This document shows, one piece after another, positions 42,951 to 51,529 of a DNA stretch of 64,000 bases. The DNA is from Methylocystis bryophila. Its GTDB lineage: Bacteria > Pseudomonadota > Alphaproteobacteria > Rhizobiales > Beijerinckiaceae. The notes under the pieces are model-generated. The model worked only from the letters and a program-made list of their open reading frames with translations. It searched no databases and was not told where the DNA came from. The DNA lies in assembly GCF_027925445.1 (NCBI RefSeq), contig NZ_AP027149.1, positions 2,046,001 to 2,110,000 of the forward strand, given 5' to 3'. The translations under genes were made by a program, and so were the position numbers. The number at the start of each line of letters is the position of its first letter. Positions within the stretch are counted from its first letter, which is position 1.

Positions 42951-44039
42951 TCAACGTCCCGTCTTCACATGCGTCCAGGCGCGCGTCATGGCTTTTTGTG
43001 TCGCGAGGTCCGGCGGGGTGACGGCGAAGAGCCGGCTCATCCCCGCATCGTCGAGATAGATCGACGGATTGCCGAGGATCGTCGGGTCGATGAGCGGGCG
43101 CGAGGCCGCGACGCCATTGGCGAATTGGGTCGCATTGGTGTTGCGCGCAGCGACTTCCGGCCGCAGCAGATAGTCGATCAGCGCATAGGCCTCTTCGGGA
43201 TGCGGCGCGTCGACGGGTATGGCGAGGGTGTCGAGCGTGATCAGCGTGCCCTCCCGCGGGACTGCAAAAGCGATCTCCACGCCATTGTTGGCCTCGCGGG
43301 CGCGGCTGCGAGCCTGGAAGGAATCGCCGGACCAGCCGATGGCGACGCAAATGTCGCCGTTCGCCAGGGCGTTGATATATTCCGAGGAGTGGAATTTCTT
43401 GACGTAAGGCCGCAGGCTCGACAGCAGCATGTCTGCCTTATGAATGTCCTCAGGCTTCTTTGAATTCGGATCGAGCTTGAGATAATTGAGCGCGATGGCG
43501 AACATGTCCTCGGGACTGTCGAGCATGTAGACGCCGCAGCTCGCAAGCTTCTTCAGATTCTCGGGCCGCAGAATCTGGTCCCAGCTCGTGATGGCCTTGT
43601 CGCCGAGCCTCTCCTTCACCTTCTCGACGTTGTAGGCGACGCCGGTCGTGTACCACATGTAGTCGACCGCGTAACGGTTGCCGGGGTCGTAGCGCGCGAG
43701 CTTGGCGGCGATCTCGCGCCAAATGTTTTTCGCGTTGGGCAGCTTGCTCATGTCGAGCGGTTGATAGGCTCCCGCCTTGATCTGGCGCGAGAGGAACGTC
43801 GCCGAGGGCACCACCACATCGTAGCCGGTCGAGCCCGCGAGTAGGCGCGTGTCCAGCATCTCGTTGGAGTCGTACGTGTCGTAGACGACCTTGATGCCGG
43901 TCTCGCGCGAGAAATCGTCGAGGGTCTTGGCGTCGATGTAATCGCTCCAGTTGAAGACGTTGACGACGCGCTCCTTGGCGTCGGCTTGGGCAAGCGAGAG
44001 CGCGCCGAAAGCGAGCAGCGCGGCCAGGATTTTTTTCAT
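42951..44039 (-). CDS. Polyamine-type extracellular solute-binding protein
   Basis: A 362-residue periplasmic binding protein of the PotD/PotF class. A signal peptide (MKKILAALLAFGALSLAQAD) leads into VVNVFNWSDYIDAKTLDDFS, followed by YDSNEMLDTRLLAGSTGYDV and the C-lobe (ITLDTLAIPVDAPHPEEAYA). The WSDYI segment is typical of putrescine/spermidine binders. The start is ATG 44039; the frame extends 14 codons upstream, without a signal-peptide fit. No ABC permease or ATPase genes are adjacent, so the transporter partners are elsewhere or the protein acts as a sensor. Confidence 0.9.
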   Translation of the reverse strand: MKKILAALLAFGALSLAQADAKERVVNVFNWSDYIDAKTLDDFSRETGIKVVYDTYDSNEMLDTRLLAGSTGYDVVVPSATFLSRQIKAGAYQPLDMSKLPNAKNIWREIAAKLARYDPGNRYAVDYMWYTTGVAYNVEKVKERLGDKAITSWDQILRPENLKKLASCGVYMLDSPEDMFAIALNYLKLDPNSKKPEDIHKADMLLSSLRPYVKKFHSSEYINALANGDICVAIGWSGDSFQARSRAREANNGVEIAFAVPREGTLITLDTLAIPVDAPHPEEAYALIDYLLRPEVAARNTNATQFANGVAASRPLIDPTILGNPSIYLDDAGMSRLFAVTPPDLATQKAMTRAWTHVKTGR

Positions 44040-44152
44040 TCTAGCGACACCCTTTGGGGGGGAGGTCGCCGTTGTTAACATGCTTGCGTGGGCTTTGGCG
44101 ACGCGCGATCATCCCGCAGGGCCGAGCTGTCCGCGCGAAGGAGCACCGAGAC

Positions 44153-44638
44153 GTGCCTGACGACATGCCTGCGGAATCTTTCGAGGCGCTCACTCTGCGC
44201 CCGGAGCAGACGCGCAGCGTCACGAAGGGGACGCGTATCCTGCTGCGGTCGCTAGGCCATGCGGTGCTGAGCGAGTTCCCGCTCCCTAACGGCCGGCGGG
44301 CGGACCTCGCCGCGCTCGGTCGCGACGGCTCGATCCGAATCGTGGAGGTCAAATCCTCCCTTGCGGACTTCCGGGCGGATGGCAAATGGCGGCATTACCA
44401 GCCTTTTTGCGACCGCTTCTACTTCGCCGTCCCGCTGGCTCTCGCCGAGAGCCTCCTCGGAGGGGAGATCTTCCCTGGAGAGGTCGGGTTGATCGTCGCG
44501 GACGCCTATGGGGCGGCGGTCGAACGGGAGGCGCCGATCCAGGCGCTTGCGCCGGCGGCGCGCCGGGCGCTGCTCGTGCGCTTCGGCGCTTTGGCGGCGA
44601 CGCGTCTGCACGCTGCTCTGCATCCCGGCGAGCCTTGA
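44153..44638 (+). CDS. mmcB: MmcB family DNA repair protein
   Basis: A 161-residue protein of the MmcB (DUF1052) family, known from Caulobacter as a DNA-damage repair factor. It has a PD-(D/E)XK-like core: RRADLAALGRDGSIRIVEVK gives Asp and ExK, and SLADFRADGKWRHYQPFCDR with FYFAVPLALAESLL follows. The start is GTG 44153, with GAAGGAG at a proper distance; an ATG at 44165 is close. The divergent neighbour is the polyamine-binding protein; the regA-type gene is convergent. Confidence 0.85.
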   Translation: MPDDMPAESFEALTLRPEQTRSVTKGTRILLRSLGHAVLSEFPLPNGRRADLAALGRDGSIRIVEVKSSLADFRADGKWRHYQPFCDRFYFAVPLALAESLLGGEIFPGEVGLIVADAYGAAVEREAPIQALAPAARRALLVRFGALAATRLHAALHPGEP

Positions 44639-44679
44639 AGCTCACGCGGCGATGCGGGACGCGCTCTAGGAGACGGGCG

Positions 44680-45276
44680 TCAGCGTGGCGCGCGCTTGGC
44701 GAGAATGCGCTGCAAGGTGCGCCGATGCATGTTGAGCCGGCGCGCCGTCTCCGAGACGTTGCGGTCGCAGGCCTCGAACACGCGTTGAATGTGCTCCCAG
44801 CGGACCCGGTCCGCTGACATGGTGTTCTCGCTGGTTTCCGGCTTCTCCGCCTGCGTCGCCATCAATGCGTGGTAGATTTCGTCGGCGTCGGCGGGCTTCG
44901 CCAGATAGTCGAAGGCGCCGAGCTTCACTGCCGTGACGGCCGTCGCGATATTGGCGTAGCCGGTCAGCATGACGCCGCGCGCGTCGGGACGCCTGGCCTT
45001 GAGTTCCGAGATCACGTCGAGGCCGTTGCCGTCGCCAAGCCGCATGTCGATCACCGCAAAGGCTGGAGGGCTTTGCGCTATCAAGGAGAGACCCGCTTTG
45101 ACGGAGTCGGCGACCGAGACCGAAAAGCCCCGGGCCTGCATCGCTGCGGAGAGTCGGTTCAGGAAAGGCCGGTCGTCGTCGACGATGAGCAGGGTCATCT
45201 CCTCGGATGGGAAGGACATCGCATCCGCAAGCTCGGCCGTCTCCATCTCCTCTCCGCGCTTCTCCTCCACCGCCAT
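44680..45276 (-). CDS. regA: RegA/PrrA/ActR-type response regulator
   Basis: A 198-residue redox response regulator. The receiver domain starts at MTLLIVDDDRPFLNRLSAAM, the phosphoacceptor Asp is in AVIDMRLGDGNGLDVI, and the switch residues lie in VMLTGYANIATAV and YLAKPAD. The C-terminal Fis-like helix-turn-helix (NVSETARRLNMHRRTLQRIL) is the signature of RegA/PrrA/ActR, which control respiration, nitrogen and carbon fixation genes under low oxygen. The usual neighbours regB/prrB (kinase) and senC are absent, so its sensor lies elsewhere. ATG 45276 is the longest start; Met residues at 11, 20 and 27 are alternatives. Confidence 0.9.
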   Translation of the reverse strand: MAVEEKRGEEMETAELADAMSFPSEEMTLLIVDDDRPFLNRLSAAMQARGFSVSVADSVKAGLSLIAQSPPAFAVIDMRLGDGNGLDVISELKARRPDARGVMLTGYANIATAVTAVKLGAFDYLAKPADADEIYHALMATQAEKPETSENTMSADRVRWEHIQRVFEACDRNVSETARRLNMHRRTLQRILAKRAPR

Positions 45277-45477
45277 TCCGAAATCCTCGTTCGAGTCTCA
45301 TACATCTTAGCCGGCGCGACCCCGTTGCGAAAGGGGCGGAGCGCGCCGAGGCGGCGCGCAACGGGCCGGAACAAGAGCGCTGACTTCTTTTCCAACAGGC
45401 GGGAAAAAGCAACGCCTTTGCCTTATAGACGGGGAAGAGCTCGCCGCCCAAAAACCAAGCGCGGCCCGGAGACCCTC

Positions 45478-46701
45478 ATGACCGTCTTGCCCTCTGCGCT
45501 GCAAAACCTTCGAAGAATTCCGGAGGGGGTCTGGGCGCTGGGGTTCGTCTCGCTCCTGATGGACGTCTCTTCCGAGATGATCCACGCGCTGCTGCCGGTC
45601 TATCTGGTCACGACGCTCGGCGCCTCGATGACCGCGGTCGGCGTGATCGAGGGCGTCGCGGAATCGACGGCGTCGATCGTGAAGATCTTCTCCGGCGCGC
45701 TCTCGGATTGGCTCGGCCGGCGCAAGCTCCTTGCGCTGATCGGCTATGGCCTGGCGGCGCTGACGAAGCCCGCGTTTCCGCTGGCGCAGGACATTGGCGC
45801 GCTCGTCGCGGCGCGTTTCATCGATCGCCTCGGCAAGGGCATACGCGGCGCGCCGCGCGACGCGCTCGTCGCCGATCTCGCGCCGGCGGAGCTGCGGGGC
45901 GCCGCCTTTGGGTTGCGTCAGTCCCTCGACACGATCGGCGCCTTTATAGGACCCGCGCTCGCGATCCTCTTGATGTGGCGCAGCCACGACGATTTCAAGC
46001 TCGTGTTCTGGATCGCGGTCCTACCGTCTTTCCTCGCTGTGGCGCTTCTCCTCGTCGCCGTGAGGGAGCCTGCACGGACGAAGGATTTGCGCAAGCCGCG
46101 CTTCCCGCTGCATGTCGACGAGCTCAAACGCCTTTCCAAGCTGTTCTGGCTCGTCACCGCAACTGCCGCGCTTTTCTCGCTCGCCCGCTTCAGCGAGGCG
46201 TTCCTGATCTTGCGCGCCCGCGACGCCGGACTTCCGATCGCTCTCAGTCCGCTGGCGCTCGTCGCGATGAATGTCGTCTATGCGCTCTCGGCCTATCCCG
46301 CCGGCGCTTTCACCGACGGGCGCAGCCGGCTTGCGCCGCTGGCGGCGGGGCTCTTGCTCCTCATCGGCGCCGACATCGCGCTGGCTTCTCCTTACGGCGC
46401 CTTGGCCGTGGCGCTCGGCGTTGCGCTCTGGGGGCTGCATATGGGCTTGACGCAGGGGCTGCTGGCGACGCTCGTCGCCGATGTCGCCGCGCCGGAGCTG
46501 CGCGGCACGGCCTTCGGCCTCTTCAATCTCGTTGGCGGTCTCGCGACTCTCCTCGCGAGCCTTCTTGCCGGAGCGCTTTGGGACAGCTACGGCGCCGTCG
46601 CCACCTTTTTGGCGAGCGGCGGTTTCGCTCTGCTCGCGCTCGCCGCCCTCGCGCTGACGCATCGCGCCGCGCCGGCGCTGGGCGCTCCGCATCGAGCTTA
46701 G
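45478..46701 (+). CDS. MFS transporter
   Basis: A 407-residue, about 12-helix major facilitator permease starting MTVLPSALQNLRRIPEGVWA. The conserved loop 2-3 motif is GALSDWLGRRKLLALIGYGL, and RFIDRLGKGIRGAPRDALVA, LRGAAFGLRQSLDTIGAFIG and ELRGTAFGLFNLVGGLATLL follow. The GKGIRGAPRDAL segment is shared by a subgroup of uncharacterised drug/metabolite transporters. The substrate is unknown. GGAGA precedes the ATG. It is divergent from the regA-type gene across 200 bases, so co-regulation is possible. Confidence 0.88.
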   Translation: MTVLPSALQNLRRIPEGVWALGFVSLLMDVSSEMIHALLPVYLVTTLGASMTAVGVIEGVAESTASIVKIFSGALSDWLGRRKLLALIGYGLAALTKPAFPLAQDIGALVAARFIDRLGKGIRGAPRDALVADLAPAELRGAAFGLRQSLDTIGAFIGPALAILLMWRSHDDFKLVFWIAVLPSFLAVALLLVAVREPARTKDLRKPRFPLHVDELKRLSKLFWLVTATAALFSLARFSEAFLILRARDAGLPIALSPLALVAMNVVYALSAYPAGAFTDGRSRLAPLAAGLLLLIGADIALASPYGALAVALGVALWGLHMGLTQGLLATLVADVAAPELRGTAFGLFNLVGGLATLLASLLAGALWDSYGAVATFLASGGFALLALAALALTHRAAPALGAPHRA

Positions 46702-46837
46702 AGCATGTCACGGAAGAGTGCGAAGCGGTTTTCCGGTCAGGACATGCTCTGAGTTTTTGACTTGGCGCGATTCCTTATCGCTCGAACGATTCCGTTTGAG
46801 CGGGAAGCGCGATAGAGCGCAATGCGAAAAAATGGAA
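46698..46837. repeat. Mosaic palindromic repeat, copy 6 (inverted relative to copy 5)
   Basis: It starts with TTAGAGCATGTCACGGAAGA and the GGACATGCTCTGAG arm, continues with ATCGCTCGAACGATTCCG and TTTGAGCGGGAAGCGCG, and ends in GATAGAGCGCAATGCG. Its reverse complement matches copy 5 across almost its whole length. It begins inside the last codons of the MFS gene. Confidence 0.8.
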
Positions 46838-46869
46838 CCCTAGCGCGCCAACGACAAATCCGACTCCTA

Positions 46870-47577
46870 TCAGGCCTCGATCCCCAACCGCGTCGCCACG
46901 CGCCTTGCAGTCGCTTCGCGCCGCGCCGTGATCTCCTGCGTCAAGAGTCGCACGCTTTCGGTCACGCAGGCTGAAGCGATCTTCGGCGAGCCGCTGTCGA
47001 ATGGCGGCTCTGGCGCATATTCCATGAAGAGCTGGATTGTCCGCGCCGCCTCCTCGCCGTGAAGCGCGGCGGCAAGCCGCAGGGCGCCGTCGAGCCCGGC
47101 CGTGACGCCGGCGGTGGTCGTCACCTTGCCGTCGACGACGACGCGTTCGTCAGCAGGGACGGCGCCGAAATAGGGGAGCAAATGATGCACGGCCCAATGC
47201 GTCGTCGCGCGTCGACCTTTCAGGAGCCCCGCTGCGCCCAGGATCAGGGCGCCGGTGCAGACCGAAAGCACATGCGTCGCGTCTTCCGCCTGCCGCCTGA
47301 TCCAGCCGAGCGTCTCCTCGTCCTCCATGATCGCTTCCTGGCCGAAGCCTCCGGGAACGACGAGAACGTCGAGGCGCGGCGTCTCGCCCAAGACAGCGTC
47401 GGGCAGAAGGCGCAAGCCGCGCACGTCGCGCACGGGCGCCGCGCTCTTGGCGTAGAGGCGAAAGACAGTGTCCGGCGGACGCGCGAGGACTTCAAATGGC
47501 CCGGTGAGATCGAGCTGATCGATCCCCTCGAAGAGGAGCGCGCCGATTTGCAGAGGTCGATCTTTCTCTCTTGTCAT
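46870..47577 (-). CDS. DJ-1/PfpI family protein
   Basis: A 235-residue protein of the DJ-1/PfpI superfamily, closest in layout to isonitrile-hydratase-like or GATase1-like members. It begins MTREKDRPLQIGALLFEGID. The fold motifs are LDVLVVPGGFGQEAIMEDEE and the nucleophile elbow ATHVLSVCTGALILGAAGLL (Cys). ATTHWAVHHLLPYFGAVPAD and TTAGVTAGLDGALRLAAAL follow. The precise reaction is unknown. The ATG at 47577 overlaps the stop of the rhomboid gene by four bases; the frame is open further upstream only because it runs antisense-like through that gene. Confidence 0.88.
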   Translation of the reverse strand: MTREKDRPLQIGALLFEGIDQLDLTGPFEVLARPPDTVFRLYAKSAAPVRDVRGLRLLPDAVLGETPRLDVLVVPGGFGQEAIMEDEETLGWIRRQAEDATHVLSVCTGALILGAAGLLKGRRATTHWAVHHLLPYFGAVPADERVVVDGKVTTTAGVTAGLDGALRLAAALHGEEAARTIQLFMEYAPEPPFDSGSPKIASACVTESVRLLTQEITARREATARRVATRLGIEA

Positions 47578-48299
47578 TCCCTCGGCTCCTCGTCCTTGGG
47601 CGCTGGCGCCGGCGTGCGTCGGCCACGCAGGCGCGGCGCCAGGGCGCGGCGCGCAAACATCGGCGTCAGCAACAGCCCCGCAACGATGCCGCCGAGATGC
47701 GCAACCCAAGCGACATGGTCCTGTTCGCCGAAGGCGGCGTGAACGAATTGCAGCACGATCCAGGCGCCGACGAACATCCAAGCGGGGGCGCGGATGGGAA
47801 AGATCGCGGCGAGACCGAAGATCGTTGCGCGCGGATAGAGCATGAGATAGGCGGCGCAAACGCCGGAGATCGCCCCTGAGGCGCCAACGAGCGGCGTGAC
47901 CGTCTCGGGCGCGGCATAGGCGAAAACGACGCCCGAGGTCACGCCGCAGGTCAAATAGAAAAGCAGATAATGCAGCGATCCCATCGCGTCCTCGACATTG
48001 TCGCCGAGCACATAGAGAAAAAGCATGTTGCCGATGAGATGCAGCCAGCCCGAGTGGAAGAAGAGCGCGGTGAGCAGCGTCAGCGGCGCCGGCGGTCCCA
48101 CGATCCATTTGGCGAGCTGCGCCTCGCCGAACAGCACGCGCGGAATGAGCGCGAAGCCGCGGATGACGGTCAAGGGATCGCCGAAAATCTCGCTGCGCAC
48201 GATGAGGAATACGATGACGTTGAGGAAGATCAGCGTCCAGTTCACAATGGGACGGCGCACAAACCTCAGCTCCGCGTCGTCGTGCAGGGGGATGACCAT
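47574..48299 (-). CDS. Rhomboid family intramembrane serine protease
   Basis: A 241-residue, six-helix membrane protease. The catalytic Ser lies in VGASGAISG (Ser141) and the catalytic His in VAHLGGIVAG (His201). The conserved FFHSGWLHLIGNMLFLYVLG (HxxxN) is also present. It starts MVIPLHDDAELRFVRRPIVN at ATG 48299; the longer upstream frame lacks family resemblance. A polar, proline-rich tail follows the last helix. It is coupled to the DJ-1/PfpI gene (ATGA overlap). Substrates are unknown. Confidence 0.92.
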   Translation of the reverse strand: MVIPLHDDAELRFVRRPIVNWTLIFLNVIVFLIVRSEIFGDPLTVIRGFALIPRVLFGEAQLAKWIVGPPAPLTLLTALFFHSGWLHLIGNMLFLYVLGDNVEDAMGSLHYLLFYLTCGVTSGVVFAYAAPETVTPLVGASGAISGVCAAYLMLYPRATIFGLAAIFPIRAPAWMFVGAWIVLQFVHAAFGEQDHVAWVAHLGGIVAGLLLTPMFARRALAPRLRGRRTPAPAPKDEEPRE

Positions 48300-48460
48300 G
48301 GTGTGCGCTCCGTCGAAAGCGTGAGGCCTCAAGTCCCAAAAGCGTAGAGCGCCGCTTGCGCTAAACAGGCGGCTCCCGCCTTTTCGCGCGTCGCGCTCGC
48401 GCGTGGCGCCGGATCTCTCTATACGCCAGCCCGCAGCGGGTTGTCGCTTCCTAGGCGACA

Positions 48461-48516
48461 AGATCGCGCTGTGAGGCGGAGCCGCCTGAACGTAGAAAAC
48501 GTGATCAATTCTAAAA
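48461..48516. repeat. Mosaic palindromic repeat, copy 7 (single module)
   Basis: AGATCGCGCTGTGAGGCGG and GCCGCCTGAACGTAG, then AAAACGTGATCAATTCT, match the first module of copies 2 and 8. It lies in the 280-base spacer between the rhomboid gene and the end of the thioesterase-ATP-grasp gene. Confidence 0.65.
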
Positions 48517-48579
48517 GGCGGCTGAAAGGCCGCTTGTTCACGCAAGCGCCGCGCGACGCCCGCAAGGCCAAGGCGCCAT

Positions 48580-50406
48580 TTATGTCGCAACGATGTCGGT
48601 TTTCGGAAAGGAAATCTCGCGTCGCTTTGGGGCTCCACCGATCGAGTCGAGATAAGCATATAGTAAATCATCTCCGCCATCGAAAACCAAGTCGCATGTC
48701 GGTGTGGCGCGAGGATTGAGCTCAATGAAATAAGACCGATTCTCGTTGTCGCTGATGATAAAATCAAATCCGCAGAGACCTGAGAGGCCAAGTGATTTTA
48801 TCATAGATTTAACTTCATTATCAAACATGTGTGAATCGTGGAAGCGTATAGACGTTGCTGGGCCAAAACGCAGCTGCCTATTTATCGCGATGGCGCTTAC
48901 CATCGACAGCACTTCTCCGTTGCGGCAAACGGCGGATATAACGGCATGCGGCCCAACGATCTCGGCTTGCGCGCAAATAACCGGCTCACGACGTCTGAGC
49001 ATCTGACCGATCAAGGAAAGATCTCCGTCGAACAGCGCACGTTTCACCGATCGAGGAACCCCGGGAGATCGACGAAGCGCGCGCCAATTGCTGCGGGCTT
49101 CCTCGAGTGTCCTCACCCGTCTCACCCCCATTCCGCCCCAGCTGCCGTCTGTCTTGATGAAGGCGGGAAAGCCGGTTGTTGCGAGCGCCGCGGGGATCGC
49201 CTCCTCCTCGAGCAATGGCGTCGTTTGAGGCGTCGCAACGCCAAGTCGCCGCGCGAGGTCGTTCATCCACTGCCTGTTGTAGAGGCTTGCGTAATATTTA
49301 GGATCTCCGAGGGAACGCTCGATCAACGCGCGAATGCTCGAATGGGCGGTCGAAGCGTGCAGCTCGTGCAGCACAGAGGCGACGAAATCATCGATCGGAA
49401 CCAGTATGTCTGGCCGGGCGTCGAGAATTGCCGACTCGATCTCCGCTTTCGGCCGCAGGCCGCAAAATGAATAAAACTTTCCGATGCCCTCAACGCTCTT
49501 CAGAGCGGAAGAGCTCGGCGCAAGCGCGTCGACGAAGAAACCCGTTTGAATCATGGCGCTGGCCAGACGCGCCGTCTTGGGCCAGCTGAGGGCCGTCAGA
49601 ATGAGCGCGCTGCGCGCGTCCTCCGCATTTCTAGGCGCGTCGACGAGCGCGTCGACTTCCTGGGCGACTGCTTGCGTCACGTGATCCACCCGCAGCATTT
49701 CGAGATGCGAAGCAGAGATCGGATGGTTGGAAACGTCGCGCGCCAAGTCTTTCCAGATGCAAGGCGTCAAAGGCCCTAGGCCAGGCTCGTCTCGTGCATA
49801 GATCGAGCTGATGCGTCCGGGGAAGCGTCGAGACCGATGGTTCGAATAAGCCGTCCGGCATCGAAGGACTTCTGCGGAAACCTGGGGAGGCGGCGGTCCG
49901 CCGGCGCCCCCAGGCCATTGTCGCGCGAGGAAGCGCTCCAAACGCCCCCAAGCTTTGGACGGGCCGGTTCGCAGCAGGCTCAAATTTCTCCAGCGCGATT
50001 TCCTCGGAATGGCGTCAATGATGATTGGCGGCGCCACAGCCTTGCCTTCATCCAACAACAAGCGCGCCACCTCCAGGGCAATTAATCCGCCGAGAGAGTA
50101 TCCGACAAGGATGTAGCGCCCGTTCGCCTGATGGCTCAGGATCATCTCATGCGCGATCGACGCCATGGCTTCGACGCTCTCGGGCGCCGTTCCGTCTCTT
50201 CCAGCCTCCCAGTAGGGAACGCCCAGCAGGGGCCGTTTTGTCCGCAGCGAGTCGACAAGCTTGTCGAGCTCATGCAGATCGGCCCCACCGCCGGAAAAGA
50301 GGAACAGTGGGCCCCCATGCCCTGGTCGTATTGGAATTGCCGCGGCAGGCGGCGGGCCTTCAAGCGAAGCGCGCGCTGAGTTTTCTTGCGGCATATTCTG
50401 CGCCAT
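48580..50406 (-). CDS. Thioesterase-ATP-grasp fusion protein
   Basis: A 608-residue two-domain protein. Residues about 25-255 form an NRPS/PKS-type alpha/beta-hydrolase thioesterase: oxyanion LFLFSGGGADLHEL, nucleophile Ser104 in VGYSLGGLIALEVA, Asp131 in IIIDAIP and His234 in SASHLEML. Residues about 265-605 form an ATP-grasp ligase. It has a pre-ATP-grasp lobe (SALILTALSWPKTARLASAM), the nucleotide-binding Lys418 in FPAFIKTDGSWGGMGV, and metal-binding FIELNPRATP (Glu562, Asn564). All key residues appear intact. It would join carboxylate release or transfer with ATP-driven amide or ester formation. It overlaps the preceding oxidoreductase gene by 47 bases, so the two are one operon. No carrier protein, adenylation or condensation genes are near. 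Confidence 0.82.
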   Translation of the reverse strand: MAQNMPQENSARASLEGPPPAAAIPIRPGHGGPLFLFSGGGADLHELDKLVDSLRTKRPLLGVPYWEAGRDGTAPESVEAMASIAHEMILSHQANGRYILVGYSLGGLIALEVARLLLDEGKAVAPPIIIDAIPRKSRWRNLSLLRTGPSKAWGRLERFLARQWPGGAGGPPPPQVSAEVLRCRTAYSNHRSRRFPGRISSIYARDEPGLGPLTPCIWKDLARDVSNHPISASHLEMLRVDHVTQAVAQEVDALVDAPRNAEDARSALILTALSWPKTARLASAMIQTGFFVDALAPSSSALKSVEGIGKFYSFCGLRPKAEIESAILDARPDILVPIDDFVASVLHELHASTAHSSIRALIERSLGDPKYYASLYNRQWMNDLARRLGVATPQTTPLLEEEAIPAALATTGFPAFIKTDGSWGGMGVRRVRTLEEARSNWRALRRSPGVPRSVKRALFDGDLSLIGQMLRRREPVICAQAEIVGPHAVISAVCRNGEVLSMVSAIAINRQLRFGPATSIRFHDSHMFDNEVKSMIKSLGLSGLCGFDFIISDNENRSYFIELNPRATPTCDLVFDGGDDLLYAYLDSIGGAPKRREISFPKTDIVAT

Positions 50407-51529
50407 AGACGAATCGCATCAAGGGGCCGAAGCTGCCGGCCGCGGCAAGGCCGACGAAGTAGAGACCCGGTGCGCTGGATTCGAAGCAGGAGGACAAAAG
50501 AGGATAGCCGCCGACGGTTCGAATCGCGCTCTTCAGATCCGAGTCGATGAAGGAAAGACGTTCGCAGCTCACGCGATAGCCCGTTGCGGCGATGACTTGG
50601 TCCGTGCGGATTGTGACCGACCGATCGTCGCCGTCTCGACAAGTCAGGCTCACTTTGCCGTCGATCTCTTCGGCGTGGACAATTTGGTGGCGGAGCACAA
50701 CAGCGACATCGCGCTCCATCACTTCTCGCAAATGATATTGCGAGCGGGGACCCAAATGGCGTCGAAGAATAGCGAGGCGCATCGAGCTGGGCGCCAGGCG
50801 GTAAGCGCCGGGAAAGCGGCAGTAGAGCCAGGAGCGCAGCCCGGGTCCGAGGCCCGACCTCGGGTGACGAATCTGTCGCCAGAAGCTCGGCTTGGAGGGC
50901 GCGTCGTCGAAGCGGATCGCGTCTCCGCGCGCCAGCAATCTTGTTCTCGCGCCAGACCGTGTGAGCAGGGCCGCCAGATCCACCGCAGAGGATCCCGCGC
51001 CAACCACGGTGACATCTTTGCCTGCCAGATGCGATGCGTGTGAAACTGCGCTGCTATGGACAAGCTTCGACGGAGGTAGCGCAGACAGCATGGGCGGCAC
51101 GTGAGCGAAGTGTGTGACGCCCACGGCAAGGATCACCGTGTCGACGGTAACGACCGTCTCGTCTTCAAGTGTGAGCTCGAATTGCCGGCCGCGACGCTTC
51201 AGCGCGACAACATCGCGCTGATCGATGTCTGGCGCATAGCGCGCCTGAAAATCCAGACCGTATTTGATGAAAGTATCGAGCTTCACCAAAATGCGCTCGT
51301 CGTCATAGGCGATATCATGGCTGCGGCAGAATTCGCCCAAAGTGCCGTCTGGCGTTGAAGCGAAGAGATTCGACGCGAAACCGTACGACTTTAGATGCAT
51401 GCCTTCCGGCATCGCGGTTCGCCAGGTTTCCATCGGCCTGCCGAACAATCGGCAGGGCACATCACGCGCTCGTAATGTTGCTGCGATGGAGAGCCCATAG
51501 GGGCCCGCTCCAATGACTGCGATCGACAT
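50360..51529 (-). CDS. FAD/NAD(P)-dependent oxidoreductase (flavin monooxygenase-like)
   Basis: A 389-residue flavoprotein. The FAD dinucleotide fold is MSIAVIGAGPYGLSIAATLR (GxGxxG at 7-12), and a second NAD(P) fold is KDVTVVGAGSSAVDLAALLT (177-182). It also has WRTAMPEGMHLKSYGFASNL, VDTVILAVGVTHFAHVPPML and TDQVIAATGYRVSC, as in CzcO/N-hydroxylating monooxygenase-like enzymes. It probably hydroxylates or otherwise oxidises a small molecule. The start is ATG 51529, with CGAGG upstream; the longer frame lacks a family match. It is the first gene of a two-gene operon with the thioesterase-ATP-grasp fusion, which suggests a shared small-molecule pathway. Confidence 0.85.
   Translation of the reverse strand: MSIAVIGAGPYGLSIAATLRARDVPCRLFGRPMETWRTAMPEGMHLKSYGFASNLFASTPDGTLGEFCRSHDIAYDDERILVKLDTFIKYGLDFQARYAPDIDQRDVVALKRRGRQFELTLEDETVVTVDTVILAVGVTHFAHVPPMLSALPPSKLVHSSAVSHASHLAGKDVTVVGAGSSAVDLAALLTRSGARTRLLARGDAIRFDDAPSKPSFWRQIRHPRSGLGPGLRSWLYCRFPGAYRLAPSSMRLAILRRHLGPRSQYHLREVMERDVAVVLRHQIVHAEEIDGKVSLTCRDGDDRSVTIRTDQVIAATGYRVSCERLSFIDSDLKSAIRTVGGYPLLSSCFESSAPGLYFVGLAAAGSFGPLMRFVYGAEYAARKLSARFA

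Noticed and set aside
46870..48339. Apparent 489-residue fusion of an Arg-rich N-terminus with a DJ-1/PfpI protein
   Set aside because: The first half reads through the rhomboid gene in another frame. The DJ-1/PfpI gene has its own ATG at 47577 in an ATGA overlap.
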